A stretch of 64,000 nucleotides of DNA from Streptomyces viridiviolaceus (GCF_014650995.1 NZ_BMWA01000008.1:62001-126000); one strand, 5' to 3'. Positions 50,301 through 61,893 are shown, counted from the stretch's first letter. The notes: generated by a model not told the origin, from the letters alone. Numbers and translations: made by a program.

Positions 50301-51643
50301 GCTACGCCGCCGCCGTCGGCCGCGACGGGGACGGCGCGCCCGTGCTGGTGGTCAAGGGCGCCCCGGAGACGGTGCTGCCCGCCTGCGCCGGTCTGGCGGA
50401 CCACGCCTCCGAGGCGGCGCACGCCCTGGCCCGCGACGGACTGCGCATCATCGCGGTGGCGAAGCGGCCCCTGACGGACGGCGAGGACCCGGCGGAGGTC
50501 CTGGAACAGCCGCCCGCCAAGCTGGAGTTCACCGGGCTGCTGGCGCTCGCCGACGTGGCCCGCGAGACGTCCCCCGCGCTGGTGCGCGGGCTGCGCGAGG
50601 CGGGCGTACGGCCGGTCGTGCTGACCGGCGACCATCCGCAGACCGCCCGCGCCATCGCCGCCGACCTCGGCTGGCCGCAGGACGCGACGGTGGTCACCGG
50701 CGACGAACTCGCCGCCGCCGACCGCTCGGCCCGCTCCCGCCTGTTGCGCGACGCGGACGTCGTGGCCCGGGTGGCGCCCGAGCAGAAGCTCCAGGTCATC
50801 GAGTCCCTGCGGGACGCCGGACGCGTGGTCGGCATGGTGGGCGACGGAGCCAACGACGCCGCCGCCATCCGCGCGGCCGACATCGGCGTGGGCATCAACG
50901 CGCGCGGCTCGGCCGCCGCCCGCAACGCCGCCGACCTCGTCGTCACCGGAGACGACCTGCTGGTCCTGACGGAGGCGGTACGCGAGGGCCGGGCCCTGTG
51001 GCACAGCGTCGCCGACGCCATCGCGATCCTCATCGGCGGCAACGCGGGCGAGGTCGGCTTCGGCATCCTCGGTACGGTGCTGGGCGGATCGGCTCCCCTC
51101 TCCACCCGTCAGATGCTGCTGGTGAACCTCTTCACGGACCTGTTCCCGGCGATGGCGGTGGCGGTGACACCGACGGGCGACGCCGAGCAGGCGGAGGCCG
51201 ACGCGGGCGCGCCGCTCGGTACAGCGGTCCTGGGCGAGCCCCTCATCCGGCAGATCCGGCACCGGGCCCTGACCACGGCGCTCGGGGCGACCGCGGCCTG
51301 GCTGTTCGGCCGGTTCACCCCGGGCACGGGCCGCCGGTCGACGACGATGGCCCTGTGCGCGGTGGTCGGCACGCAGCTCGCCCAGACCCTCGCCGACCGG
51401 CGCGACAGCACTCTGGTGCAGGTCACGTCTCTGGGCTCCGCGGCCGCTCTGGTCGCCCTCGTCCAGACCCCGGGCGCCAGCCAGCTCTTCGGCTGCACCC
51501 CGCTCGGCCCGCTCGCCTGGGCCGGCGTGGTCGCGGCGATCATCCTGGCGCTGGCGGGCCAGCGGGCCCTGCCGCGGGTGGAGGAGGCGGTGATGAAGCA
51601 CTGGCCGGCGGTCGCCGAGCGGCTGCCGAGGCCGGGGTGGTGA
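47306..51643 (+). CDS. Large P-type cation ATPase (CtpI-like)
   Basis: 1445 residues, far above the usual 700-900 for P-type ATPases. The actuator 'ALTGESLPVDKS' lies near residue 759, phosphorylation 'CFDKTGTLTEN' at Asp916, and hinge 'GDGANDAAAIRAADIGVGI' near 1179. It has additional residues 1-640 with degenerate heavy-metal-associated or ATPase-like content (a second, inactive module). Mycobacterial CtpI has the same build. Ion is unknown. ATG at 47306 has GAGAGG. The upstream Lys-rich protein gene is coupled. No Cys-based metal motif is present. Confidence 0.9.
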   Translation: MAGGILTRSQSAVTGLVLAGPRLLARGTAPAVGAAAGAVAGTARAGVRGADFAARAARVARAALPGGTRDWRAGPRAHIALEPAAPDEVRRAGGRERVARRVAAALAEHPDVVLAYWDSGLARLVVAATEESVADRVVDRATALAEQHGLTRTDDQVEELAHPGDPASVRVAATALGADVLGIAAALTGSALRVPASPRLVTAVATLLRENPAFRSWLRDRLGVHRMDVALAAANAAVHGAGQSPTSLVLDGALRVCQLAEAVARTATFEVVHDQLCVPGRDSLPADPAVRPPLRSSPAQAYAAHASTGSVAGAAATLLVKHDVAEAAEAVLAGSPKAARYGPAAFHAVLSGALSRSGVLVRDPERLRQLEMVGTVVLHSGALRAPDAGADPWTEEVLDAARRARLRVVMVEDPALADFTGLADQVVSAARPLREVVDELRAESGVITVVRPRPDDDPAVLDGLLAGDVAVALADADSPVAWGADVLAPQGLADVWRLLRAVPAARKVGRRSQTLARSGAALSGLLVAVGEARKGKGNGPSPLPGLRHAPVDASAAAALFSGTRAALGVAAARAPHPRPRVAWHALDPVGVRERLDREGEPELSATEQLTARLRAAAGRAGRQPALAPLKWTWQLGRAVRGELDDPLTPVLAVGSAAEAILGSVMDALLVVGALDLNALVGGFQRLRAERALAGLLAEQKQKARVADEETHDPSAEPRVVDAAKLHPGNIIELKTDDVVPADARLLWEDGLEVDESALTGESLPVDKSVDPAPHAPVAERYCMVFEGTTVVAGRAQAVVVDIGDHTEAARAVSLAARTPAAAGVQARLQELTRKALPLTLAGGAAVTGLSLLRGAPIRQAVSGGVSVAVAAVPEGLPLVATVAQLAAARRLSRRGVLVRTPRTLEALGRMDTMCFDKTGTLTENRLRLVKVAASDGTVHRLGESEAAEAVRVAARACPRLNGDGGARPTHATDEAVLDAAGNDPGWRQEEGLPFETSRGYAAAVGRDGDGAPVLVVKGAPETVLPACAGLADHASEAAHALARDGLRIIAVAKRPLTDGEDPAEVLEQPPAKLEFTGLLALADVARETSPALVRGLREAGVRPVVLTGDHPQTARAIAADLGWPQDATVVTGDELAAADRSARSRLLRDADVVARVAPEQKLQVIESLRDAGRVVGMVGDGANDAAAIRAADIGVGINARGSAAARNAADLVVTGDDLLVLTEAVREGRALWHSVADAIAILIGGNAGEVGFGILGTVLGGSAPLSTRQMLLVNLFTDLFPAMAVAVTPTGDAEQAEADAGAPLGTAVLGEPLIRQIRHRALTTALGATAAWLFGRFTPGTGRRSTTMALCAVVGTQLAQTLADRRDSTLVQVTSLGSAAALVALVQTPGASQLFGCTPLGPLAWAGVVAAIILALAGQRALPRVEEAVMKHWPAVAERLPRPGW

Positions 51644-51655
51644 GACGTCTGCCGC

Positions 51656-51890
51656 GACCGACGGCCACTGCCTGGCAACCGCCAGCCTGCTTGCCGCGCT
51701 CTATGGCATCGCCCCGGCGCTCGGGCTGCCGCTGCCGGGGCGGCTGGCCGACCTGCGCGGCCTGCCCCTGCCCTGCCACCTGGGAGCCGCCCCGGTCGCC
51801 ACCGCGCGCTGGGCCCCCTGGCCCTGGTCGGCACCTCCCGCCTGCCGCTTGCCGCCGTGTGCGTCGCGCCGGCGGGTCCGGGCCGGCCGG
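51656..51890 (+). pseudogene. MFS transporter remnant with frameshift
   Basis: No intact gene here, but the + strand in one frame reads 'TASLLAALYGIAPALGLPLP' then 'GRLADLRGLPLPCHLGAAP', which looks like MFS TM2 with motif A; after about 51815 a second frame continues with 'LALVGTSRLPLAAVCVAPAG', as TM3-TM4 of MFS. The 5' end and everything after are missing. It lies between the ATPase stop and the convergent HTH protein. Confidence 0.45.
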
Positions 51891-51894
51891 CCGG

Positions 51895-53022
51895 TCACCC
51901 CCGGCCGATCAGGAACCGCTGCCGGGGCGGGGCGCCGTCCAGGCAGGGTTCCACCACGGCCGCCGCCCCGGTCTCGCCGGCGTCCCCGCGGATGCCCACA
52001 CACAGGTCGTCGCCCGTCTCCGGGCGCAGCCGCCAGCCCTCCCCGCCCTCGGCCCGCTCGATGCGGAACAGCTGGGAGGCGCCCGGGAGGGAGCAGTCGT
52101 CCCAGGGTTCGAGCGTGTTCCGGAAGGGGCCGTCGTCCAGGACGGTGAGACAGCCCTTGTCGTGCACCGGGTGGTCCCACTGGATGCGGTACGACCGGTC
52201 GCCTGCCCTCAGCAGGGACGTCGTCGGCGGCACGGCCTCGCCGCACGGCCGCTGAACCGCCACCACCTTCGACCCGGCACCGTCCGCACGCACCTCGCCG
52301 TCGGTCAGGCACAGGCCGGGCGCCCCGGCCGGCCGGATGCGCGAGATCCCGGGGGCGGGTCCCGGCCCCACGGGACCGGTCTCCGAACTCGCGTCCGCCT
52401 CCGGCGTCTGCCATGCCCCCGCCGCCTCGGACGCGCCGGGTCCCGCGGCCGTCCCCTGCGCTCGGCCGCCCGCACCGCCGGTGGCCGGCGGCTTCCCGTC
52501 CTCCGGCAGCAGCACCAGGGCGCCGACGACCAGCAGGGCGACCGTGCCGAGCGAGGCCAGGGCGGCGAGGGAGGCCGTACGGGCACGGCTGCCGGCGGCG
52601 TCGCGGCGCGGCCCGGAGGGCTCCCGAGGGCCCGGAGCCCCCGCGGACTCCACGGTCCCAGCGGATTCCGCGGACTCCGCGGCCCAGGCGGGCTCCGCGG
52701 ATTCTTCGGACACCGAGCCGCGCTCGTTGCCGGACGCGGCTGCCAGCCGTGCCCGGGCCGCCAGCCACGCGGACTCCTCCTCCTGCGCCCCGCAGGCCCG
52801 GACGAGCGCGGTGACGAGTTCGGCGCGCGGCAGCGCATCGCGCCGCAGGACGTCCGCGAGGGTGCTGCGGGCGAGGACGTCGCCCCGTTCGGCGGCCTTC
52901 TGCTCCAGCTGACGATAGGTCAGTCCGCTGCGCTCCTTGAGCCGCCGCAACAGCGCGACGTACTCGGCCGGGGTGCCCGCGTCCCCCGGATCGGACTCCC
53001 CGGTGCCCCGCGTGATCGTCAT
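51895..53022 (-). CDS. Cytoplasmic HTH, one membrane helix, extracellular lectin-like domain
   Basis: 375 residues. N-terminal XRE-like HTH ('VALLRRLKERSGLTYRQLEQ', 'STLADVLRRDALPRAELV', residues about 22-70), an Ala/Ser/Glu linker, one TM helix 'SLAALASLGTVALLVVGALV' (about 160-180), a Pro/Gly linker, and a C-terminal domain of about 150 residues with five to six Cys and ricin/RICIN-like spacing ('GLCLTDGEVRADG', 'QPC', 'LCVGIRGD'). Such fusions could sense extracellular sugars and signal inside. ATG at 53022 is chosen; upstream codons look non-coding. No partner is apparent. Confidence 0.8.
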   Translation of the reverse strand: MTITRGTGESDPGDAGTPAEYVALLRRLKERSGLTYRQLEQKAAERGDVLARSTLADVLRRDALPRAELVTALVRACGAQEEESAWLAARARLAAASGNERGSVSEESAEPAWAAESAESAGTVESAGAPGPREPSGPRRDAAGSRARTASLAALASLGTVALLVVGALVLLPEDGKPPATGGAGGRAQGTAAGPGASEAAGAWQTPEADASSETGPVGPGPAPGISRIRPAGAPGLCLTDGEVRADGAGSKVVAVQRPCGEAVPPTTSLLRAGDRSYRIQWDHPVHDKGCLTVLDDGPFRNTLEPWDDCSLPGASQLFRIERAEGGEGWRLRPETGDDLCVGIRGDAGETGAAAVVEPCLDGAPPRQRFLIGRG

Positions 53023-53270
53023 GCGGTCATTGTCATCCCGGCGGCCACAACCGACAACCTCCGTCCCGGCCACGTCCGTTGGCCCTTCCGTACCGTCCGG
53101 ACAGGCCGCTGACCAGCCGGGACAGCCGTATGCCTGTCCCGGACAGGGAAAACCGTTGCCGGACACGGTCCCGCGGCCCAGGCTCGGTTGGCGGCGCGAC
53201 GGCCGGCCCCACGGGGGTGGACCGGCCGCGCGCCCCATGCGCCGTCGATGATCCGAAGAGGAGCCACCAC

Positions 53271-54020
53271 ATGTGTACGCACGCGCTGCGGACCCGCGCC
53301 CGTCTCGCACCGAGGGCGGTGCTGACCACCGCCCTCGGCGGTGCGCTGGTGCTGGCCGGCCTGGCCGAGCCGAGCTGGGGGGCCGCCGCCAAGTACCCGG
53401 GACAGGTGAAGTGCCCCAAGGGCGACTACCAGCTCTGCATCGACGGGGGTCCGGGCGGCTTCACCATCAAGGGCAGGACGTTCTCCGGCCACGCCAACGC
53501 CATCCTGCTGCGCAACGTCTCGGGTGTCACCGTCACCGGCAACACCTTCAAGAACCTCAGCGGCGACACCGGTTACGCCGGGGTCCACGTGAAGAACTCC
53601 TCCGGCATCGTGATCCGGAAGAACACCTTCTCCGGGCTGCGCAACGGCGGCAACATGCACGGGGTCTACCTGGTCGGCACCACGGGCAGCACCATCACCG
53701 GCAACACGTTCTCGTCCGTCACCGGCGACCCCGTCCGGATCCGGGACGGCAGCCGCGACAACACCGTGAGCGGCAACACCTTCACCAAGTCCGGCACCTA
53801 CGCCCTCTTCAGCGAGTGGGGCCGGCTGGAGAAGGGGGAGACCTGCGGCCGCGGCAACGTCTTCAAGAACAACAAGTACGCCTCCGGCGGCTACGCCGGA
53901 AAGAAGATCGGCCTCGTCAAGTGGGGCGGCCGCGGCGGCGGCAGCACCGGCCTCGAGCTCACCTGGAACAACTGCAAGAAGGCGAGCATCGTCAACGAGG
54001 GCGGCAACCGCAGGCTCTGA
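53271..54020 (+). CDS. Secreted right-handed parallel beta-helix protein
   Basis: 249 residues. Signal peptide (residues 1-38, 'AVLTTALGGALVLAGLAEPS'), then repeats of 'NVSGVTVTGNTFKNLSG', 'NSSGIVIRKNTFSGLRN', 'GSTITGNTFSSVTG', 'NTVSGNTFTKSG', which are beta-helix rungs seen in pectate lyase-like and NosD-like proteins. Catalytic residues are not identifiable. ATG follows GAGGAG. It may bind or trim a polysaccharide outside the cell. No regulator is linked. Confidence 0.8.
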   Translation: MCTHALRTRARLAPRAVLTTALGGALVLAGLAEPSWGAAAKYPGQVKCPKGDYQLCIDGGPGGFTIKGRTFSGHANAILLRNVSGVTVTGNTFKNLSGDTGYAGVHVKNSSGIVIRKNTFSGLRNGGNMHGVYLVGTTGSTITGNTFSSVTGDPVRIRDGSRDNTVSGNTFTKSGTYALFSEWGRLEKGETCGRGNVFKNNKYASGGYAGKKIGLVKWGGRGGGSTGLELTWNNCKKASIVNEGGNRRL

Positions 54021-54043
54021 CCGGACCGCGCCGGCCCCTGCCG

Positions 54044-55381
54044 TCACGCCCCGGTGCCCGCGGCCTGGCGTACCTCCGGCGACTCCAGCCGCCCGGCCGT
54101 GCGTTCCGCCGTCCGGCGGGCCCAGGCGCCGGTGGTCAGGGCCCCGAGCACGAGGACCGCGAAGCCGCACGCGGCCAGAATCCACCAGCCGGGGCGGGCG
54201 GCCTGGACGAAGGTGTCCCGGTACGAGGAGGCGCCCACGCCCGCGGCGAGCACCGCGCCGACGACCGCCACGCCGAGCGTCTGGCCCAGCTGGCGGCTGG
54301 TGGAGGCGACGGCGGCGGCGACCCCGGCCTGGGCGCGGGGCATGCCGGAGACGGCGGTGTTGGTGATCGGCGCGTTGACGAAGCCGAAGCCGACGCCGAA
54401 GAGGACGTACCCGATGAAAAGGGCGACGTCGGAGGTCTCGGCCTCGAACGCGGCGAACAGCACCCCGCTGACGGTCATCGCGCCCCCCGCGACGAGCAGG
54501 GACGGCCGCGGCCCCCGGCTGCCCACCAGCCGTCCGGACAGCGGGGCGCACAGGAAGGTCGGCACGGCCATCGGCAGCATCCACAGGCCCGCGTGCAGGG
54601 CGCTCAGTCCGCGCACGTTCTGCAGGTACAGCGTGGACAGGAACAGGAAGCCGCCCAGCGCGGCGAAGGCGCTGACCGCGATCACCGTCGCACCGCTGAA
54701 CGGCGCAGAGCGGAAGAAGCGCAGGTCGATGAGCGGCTCGGCGCGGCGCGGCTCGTAGAACAGGAGGCCGGCCAGCGCGGCCAGGGCCGCCGCGGCGAAG
54801 GGCAGCACCGTCGCCGCACCCGCGTTCGGCGCCTCGATGATCGCGTACGTCAGACAGCCGAACAGCACGATCACCAGCAGCTGGCCCAGCGGGTCCGGTC
54901 GGCGGGCCCGGGGCGCGCGGGACTCGGGCACGAAGCGCAGGGTGAGCAGGAGGGCGGCCAGGCCCACCGGCAGGTTGATCCAGAAGATCGACCGCCAGCC
55001 GACCGACTCCACGAGCACTCCGCCGACCAGCGGGCCGGCGGCCATGGATATGCCGACCACGGCACCCCAGACGCCGATCGCCCGGGCGCGCTCGCGCGGG
55101 TCGGTGAAGGTGTTGGTGATGATCGACATGGCGACCGGGTTGAGCATCGAACCGCCCACCGCCTGCACCATCCGGAACGCGATCAGCGACGACAGGTCCG
55201 GCGCGAGCGAGCACAGCAGCGAGCCGGCGGTGAAGACGACCAGGCCCGCCATGAAGACCCGCTTGCGGCCGATCCGGTCGGCCGTCGAGCCCGCGAGCAT
55301 CAGCAGGGCGGCCAGCACCAGCGTGTAGGCGTCGATCGCCCACTGCAGTCCCGAGGTGCTCGCGTGCAGGTCGCGCTGCAT
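54044..55381 (-). pseudogene. MFS drug exporter (EmrB/QacA-like) with first membrane helix deleted
   Basis: 445 residues with thirteen or so helices; it starts 'MQRDLHASTSGLQWAIDAYT', which in intact relatives follows TM1. Upstream (ATG 55419, with a good GGAGG site) 'MPELPRRRLL' begins as a normal start, but after ten codons about 25-30 residues, including TM1 ('...LDNTVLNVALPS'), are missing and the frame changes, reaching a stop. The internal ATG at 55381 has no ribosome site. It is therefore probably inactive or expressed from a new start without TM1. The rest is intact. Confidence 0.6.
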
Positions 55382-55525
55382 GGCGGGTCGAGCAGGCGGC
55401 GGCGGGGGAGCTCGGGCATGACCTCCAGCCTAGCGCGTTTCGATAGTGCGGTTAACTAATGACCAGTACACGATCTTGGGGTACGGGCGTGCCGCGCACC
55501 GCCCCGCATACGGAACAATGGAGGG

Positions 55526-56692
55526 ATGTCCACGCCCACCACGCCCACCGCGCTCCCCGTGAACCCGCCGCTGCAGGTCGGTCCGCACACCGTCGCACCC
55601 CCCGTGGTGCTGGCGCCGATGGCCGGGATCACCAACGCGCCCTTCCGCACCCTGTGCCGGGAGTTCAGCGGGGGCAAGGGCCTGTTCGTGAGCGAGATGA
55701 TCACGACCCGCGCGCTCGTCGAGCGCAACGAGAAGACCATGCAGCTGATCCACTTCGACGCCACCGAGACGCCGCGTTCGATCCAGCTGTACGGCGTGGA
55801 CCCGGCGACCGTCGGCAAGGCCGTCCGCATGATCGCGGAGGAGGACCTCGCCGACCACATCGACCTCAACTTCGGCTGCCCGGTGCCGAAGGTCACGAGG
55901 AAGGGCGGCGGATCGGCCCTCCCGTACAAGCGGAACCTCCTGCGGGCCATCCTGCGCGAGGCCGTGAGCGGAGCCGGCGACCTGCCGGTCACGATGAAGA
56001 TGCGCAAGGGCATCGACGACGACCACCTCACCTACCTCGACGCCGGGCGGATCGCCGTCGAGGAGGGCGTGACCGCCATCGCCCTGCACGGCCGTACCAC
56101 CGCCCAGCACTACGGCGGCACCGCCGACTGGGACGCCGTCGCCCGCCTGAAGGAGCACGTCCCGGAGATCCCGGTGCTGGGCAACGGCGACATCTGGTCC
56201 GCCGAGGACGCGCTGCGCATGGTCCGCGAGACCGGCTGCGACGGCGTGGTCGTCGGCCGCGGCTGCCTGGGCCGGCCGTGGCTCTTCGCCGACCTGGTGG
56301 CCGCCTTCGAGGGCCGCGCGGACGCCTACGTACGGCCCACCCTCCGCGAGGTCGCCGACGTGATGGTCCGGCACGCCACCCTGCTCGGCGAGTGGATCGG
56401 CGACGAGGCCCGCGGCGTGATCGACTTCCGCAAGCACGTCGCCTGGTACCTCAAGGGCTTCGCGGTCGGCTCCGAGATGCGCAAACGGCTCGCGATCACC
56501 TCCTCCCTCGCCGAGCTGCGCGCCGGCCTCGACGAACTCGACCTCGACCAGCCCTGGCCGGCCGGTGCCGACGGACCCCGCGGCCGCACGTCCGGCAACA
56601 ACCGGGTGGTCCTGCCGGACGGCTGGCTGAAGGACCCCTACGACTGCGCGGGCATCGGCGAGGACGCCGAGCTGGACACCTCCGGGGGCTGA
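55526..56692 (+). CDS. dusB: tRNA dihydrouridine synthase
   Basis: 388 residues. FMN-binding barrel with 'LAPMAGITNAPFR' (N-terminal), catalytic Cys in 'DLNFGCPVPKVTRKGGGSAL', 'TMKMRKGID', and 'ALHGRTTAQHYGGTADW' that holds the FMN-phosphate and active His region, then a C-terminal helical domain. It reduces uridine in the D-loop of tRNA. ATG has GGAGGG five bases upstream. The stop abuts that of the convergent sulfatase gene. Confidence 0.95.
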   Translation: MSTPTTPTALPVNPPLQVGPHTVAPPVVLAPMAGITNAPFRTLCREFSGGKGLFVSEMITTRALVERNEKTMQLIHFDATETPRSIQLYGVDPATVGKAVRMIAEEDLADHIDLNFGCPVPKVTRKGGGSALPYKRNLLRAILREAVSGAGDLPVTMKMRKGIDDDHLTYLDAGRIAVEEGVTAIALHGRTTAQHYGGTADWDAVARLKEHVPEIPVLGNGDIWSAEDALRMVRETGCDGVVVGRGCLGRPWLFADLVAAFEGRADAYVRPTLREVADVMVRHATLLGEWIGDEARGVIDFRKHVAWYLKGFAVGSEMRKRLAITSSLAELRAGLDELDLDQPWPAGADGPRGRTSGNNRVVLPDGWLKDPYDCAGIGEDAELDTSGG

Positions 56693-58504
56693 TCAGCGCC
56701 CGGACGGGTGCGGGACGGAGCCGTACGCCGTCAGGAACCGGTCCCGGAAGGCGCTCATCCGCCACACCGGGGCGTCGTGGGCGGGCTTCAGGCCCTCCGT
56801 CCAGTTCCAGTCGGCGATCGCGTCGAGCACCTTCGGGTCCCTGGCCACGATCGAGACGGGCACGTCCCGGCTCGCCCCGGTCCCGCTGACCCGGGCGATC
56901 GGCTGGTGGTCGCCGAGGAAGACGAGGACGGTGTCGTCGGTGCCGTAGCGCTCCAGCCACTGGGTCAGGCAGGTCACCGAGTACTGGACCGACCTGCCGT
57001 ACGCCTGCCGGGACCGGGTGGTGTCGGCGATGACGTCGGACGGCTTCTCACCCGCCCGCGCGACACCGTGGAAGACCGAACCGTCGCCGATCTCGTCCCA
57101 GCCGACCATCGTCGGGACCGGCGCCCAGGGCTGGTGGCTGGACGTCAGGATGATCTCCGCCATCAGCGGCCTGTCCCGCTTCCTGCCGTGCTCCAGCCGC
57201 TGGAACGCCTCCAGGGCGTACTGGTCCGGCATGGTCGACCAGCTGAACTTCGGCCCCTCGTAGCCCATGCCGAACGCGTCGTAGACCTTGTCGAGCCCGT
57301 ACCACTCCGCCTCCGGCCAGGCCTTCTGCACGCCCGGCATGACACCGACCGTGTCCCAGTCCCCGGTCTTCTCGAACGCCTTGGTGAGCGTGAGGTGGTC
57401 GCCGGCGGTCACGGTGCGGTAGCGCTGCTGGTTGTCCACCCACAGGCCCGACAGGAACGTGGAGTGCCCCAGCCAGCTGCTGCCGCCGTACGTCGCCGAC
57501 GTCAGCCAGCCGCTGCGGGCGTGGAAGCCCGCCTCGGCCAGCGCCTTCGTGCTCGCCTCGAGCGTCCTGCCGACGCCGGGCGCCATGACCGGGTCCTCGA
57601 CGGCGCTGCGCCCGTAGCTCTCGATGAACGTGAAGATCACGTCCTTGCCCCGCAGGTCCGGCACCAGCTCCTCGCCGGGCGTCGCGCCGAAGCGGTCGGC
57701 CTTCGCCTCCCTGGCGAACGCCGCCTCGTCCCGCAGCGTGTCCACCACCCGGTGCGCCTGCGCCTCCAGCGCCGCGGAGGCGCTCCTCGTGGCGACCGGC
57801 ACGCCGAAGGTCTGCACGCCCAGCGCCACGCAGGTCATCCACACGGTGGCCGCCATCAGCGCGCCCCGGGCCGCCCGCTCCCGGTGCGCGGCGAGCAGCT
57901 CGCCGAGCCGGAGGGCCGCCAGCGCCATGAGCAGCACCAGCAGTACGACCAGCACGACGGCGCCCGCGGCGGCCCAGGCCGCCACCGCCCCGCCCATCGA
58001 GTCCGCCAGGTACGACTGGGCGTCGTCCAGCAGACCCCAGTCGAGCACCACGTTGAAGCCCCGCCCCAGGTACTCGGTGAAGCCCATGTCGAGCACGTTC
58101 AGCACGGTCAGCACGCCGAGGCCGGCCCCGAAGAGCGCCGCCGCCACCCGGCGCGCCGCGCGGGGCAGACAGAGCAGCATCACGGCCCCGACGACCGCCT
58201 CCACCGGGATCCGGGCGAACCGGTTCGGTTCCAGGGCGACGAGGGTGTTCGGCAGCAGCAGCGCGCCGAGGACGAGGGCGGCGGCGAGGACGGTGGTGGC
58301 CCGGCGCAGCACCGGGGCGGCCGTGGGGTGGCGGATGCGCCAGGCGCCGCGCCGGTGGGCGAGGCGGGTCCTGAGGGCCCGGAGTCTGCCGGGCCGGGCG
58401 GGTCGGGTGCCGTCTTCGGGGGCGTCGTCGGCATCGGTCGCGGCCACGGCGTGGGTGTCGTCGGCCGTGCGCGCCGGCCGGCGGAAGTGCGTGAAGACAG
58501 GCAC
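56693..58504 (-). CDS. Membrane sulfatase-family protein (LTA synthase-like)
   Basis: 603 residues. A cytoplasmic N-terminus (1-65), about four to five TM helices (70-215), and a large extracellular alkaline-phosphatase-superfamily domain. 'DVIFTFIESYGRSAVEDP' resembles the LtaS metal/nucleophile start and 'TDDTVLVFLGDHQPIARVSG' carries the 'DHQP' metal-site motif. It may transfer phosphoglycerol or phosphoethanolamine to a wall or lipid acceptor. GTG at 58504 is plausible. Converges with dusB without a gap. Confidence 0.83.
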   Translation of the reverse strand: MPVFTHFRRPARTADDTHAVAATDADDAPEDGTRPARPGRLRALRTRLAHRRGAWRIRHPTAAPVLRRATTVLAAALVLGALLLPNTLVALEPNRFARIPVEAVVGAVMLLCLPRAARRVAAALFGAGLGVLTVLNVLDMGFTEYLGRGFNVVLDWGLLDDAQSYLADSMGGAVAAWAAAGAVVLVVLLVLLMALAALRLGELLAAHRERAARGALMAATVWMTCVALGVQTFGVPVATRSASAALEAQAHRVVDTLRDEAAFAREAKADRFGATPGEELVPDLRGKDVIFTFIESYGRSAVEDPVMAPGVGRTLEASTKALAEAGFHARSGWLTSATYGGSSWLGHSTFLSGLWVDNQQRYRTVTAGDHLTLTKAFEKTGDWDTVGVMPGVQKAWPEAEWYGLDKVYDAFGMGYEGPKFSWSTMPDQYALEAFQRLEHGRKRDRPLMAEIILTSSHQPWAPVPTMVGWDEIGDGSVFHGVARAGEKPSDVIADTTRSRQAYGRSVQYSVTCLTQWLERYGTDDTVLVFLGDHQPIARVSGTGASRDVPVSIVARDPKVLDAIADWNWTEGLKPAHDAPVWRMSAFRDRFLTAYGSVPHPSGR

Positions 58505-59021
58505 CCGAAGGTCCTTCCGTACGAAACCCGTTCTGACGGCGGACCCGACGTGGGGGATCGGGTCCGCCGCACTGTCGTACGTCCGGTCCGCGCGGTGTGT
58601 TCAGCCTGCTGCGGTTCGTGTCCGGATCGCGTTCGGAACACGTCCGCATGGTGAAATCCGGCTGGCTGTGGCAGCGTGATTCTCGCCACCCTTGATAAGA
58701 GGGGCGCTCAGATGAGCGGATCTTGGGCGAATGCACTTCTCCAAGGGGTGGCACTCAGTGCCACGCCTTGATCGTTCATCGATCGAACTCAGACGTGGAG
58801 ATTGGCGCTCAGGTGAGCGACTGCGGGTGCATCTGGAGGTTCATTCGTTCAAGAAGTGAAAACATAAGCGTTCGGTCGCTTGCCAAGCCTTGACTTTCGA
58901 TCCGCTGGCGGACGAGTGGTTACAGGCGCATGACGCGCAAGTGGACGTACCCAGGAGCCTTTGATCTGGGTACATTCCTCGCCGTCAGGGCAGCCACCGC
59001 GTCCTCGAGGAGTCGAGACCC
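58505..59021 (+). promoter_or_regulatory. Long upstream region of ppdK with repeated dyads
   Basis: 517 bp without a gene. GGCGCTCAGATGAGCG (58703-58718) and GGCGCTCAGGTGAGCG (58804-58819) are near-identical 16-mers, each a dyad CGCTCA-N2-TGAGCG. GTGGCAC-TCA-GTGCCAC (58748-58764) is a 17-bp dyad between them. TACATT at 58971-58976 is a possible -10 before ppdK; a matching -35 is not clear. The GAGGAG ribosome site ends the region. Confidence 0.6.
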
Positions 59022-61769
<2,748 letters not shown>

Positions 61770-61791
61770 CCCCTGCGGGGCACTGGACCCC

Positions 61792-61840
61792 GGAGCCGTC
61801 GTCTGTCACCCGACCACCCTCACCGATCGGCGACGGCTCC
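61792..61840 (+). repeat. Long-loop inverted repeat after ppdK
   Basis: GGAGCCGTCG (61792-61801) is exactly complementary to CGACGGCTCC (61831-61840) across 29 bases. It lies between the ppdK stop and the terminator proper and may be part of the 3' structure. Confidence 0.5.
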
Positions 61841-61851
61841 GGATCACGGAG

Positions 61852-61893
61852 AGAGGGCGGCACCCCGTGCGGGGGGTGCCGCCCTCTTCTTTT
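61852..61893 (+). terminator. Rho-independent terminator of ppdK
   Basis: A 15-bp stem (61852-61866 AGAGGGCGGCACCCC with 61873-61887 GGGGTGCCGCCCTCT), loop GTGCGG, followed by TTCTTTTG. This is the best canonical terminator in the window. Since the converging gene ends at 61923 it may serve both directions. Confidence 0.9.

Noticed and set aside
47660..51601. 1313-codon open frame antisense to the P-type ATPase
   Set aside because: Mirror of biased codons; no motif; ATPase motifs are complete on the + strand.
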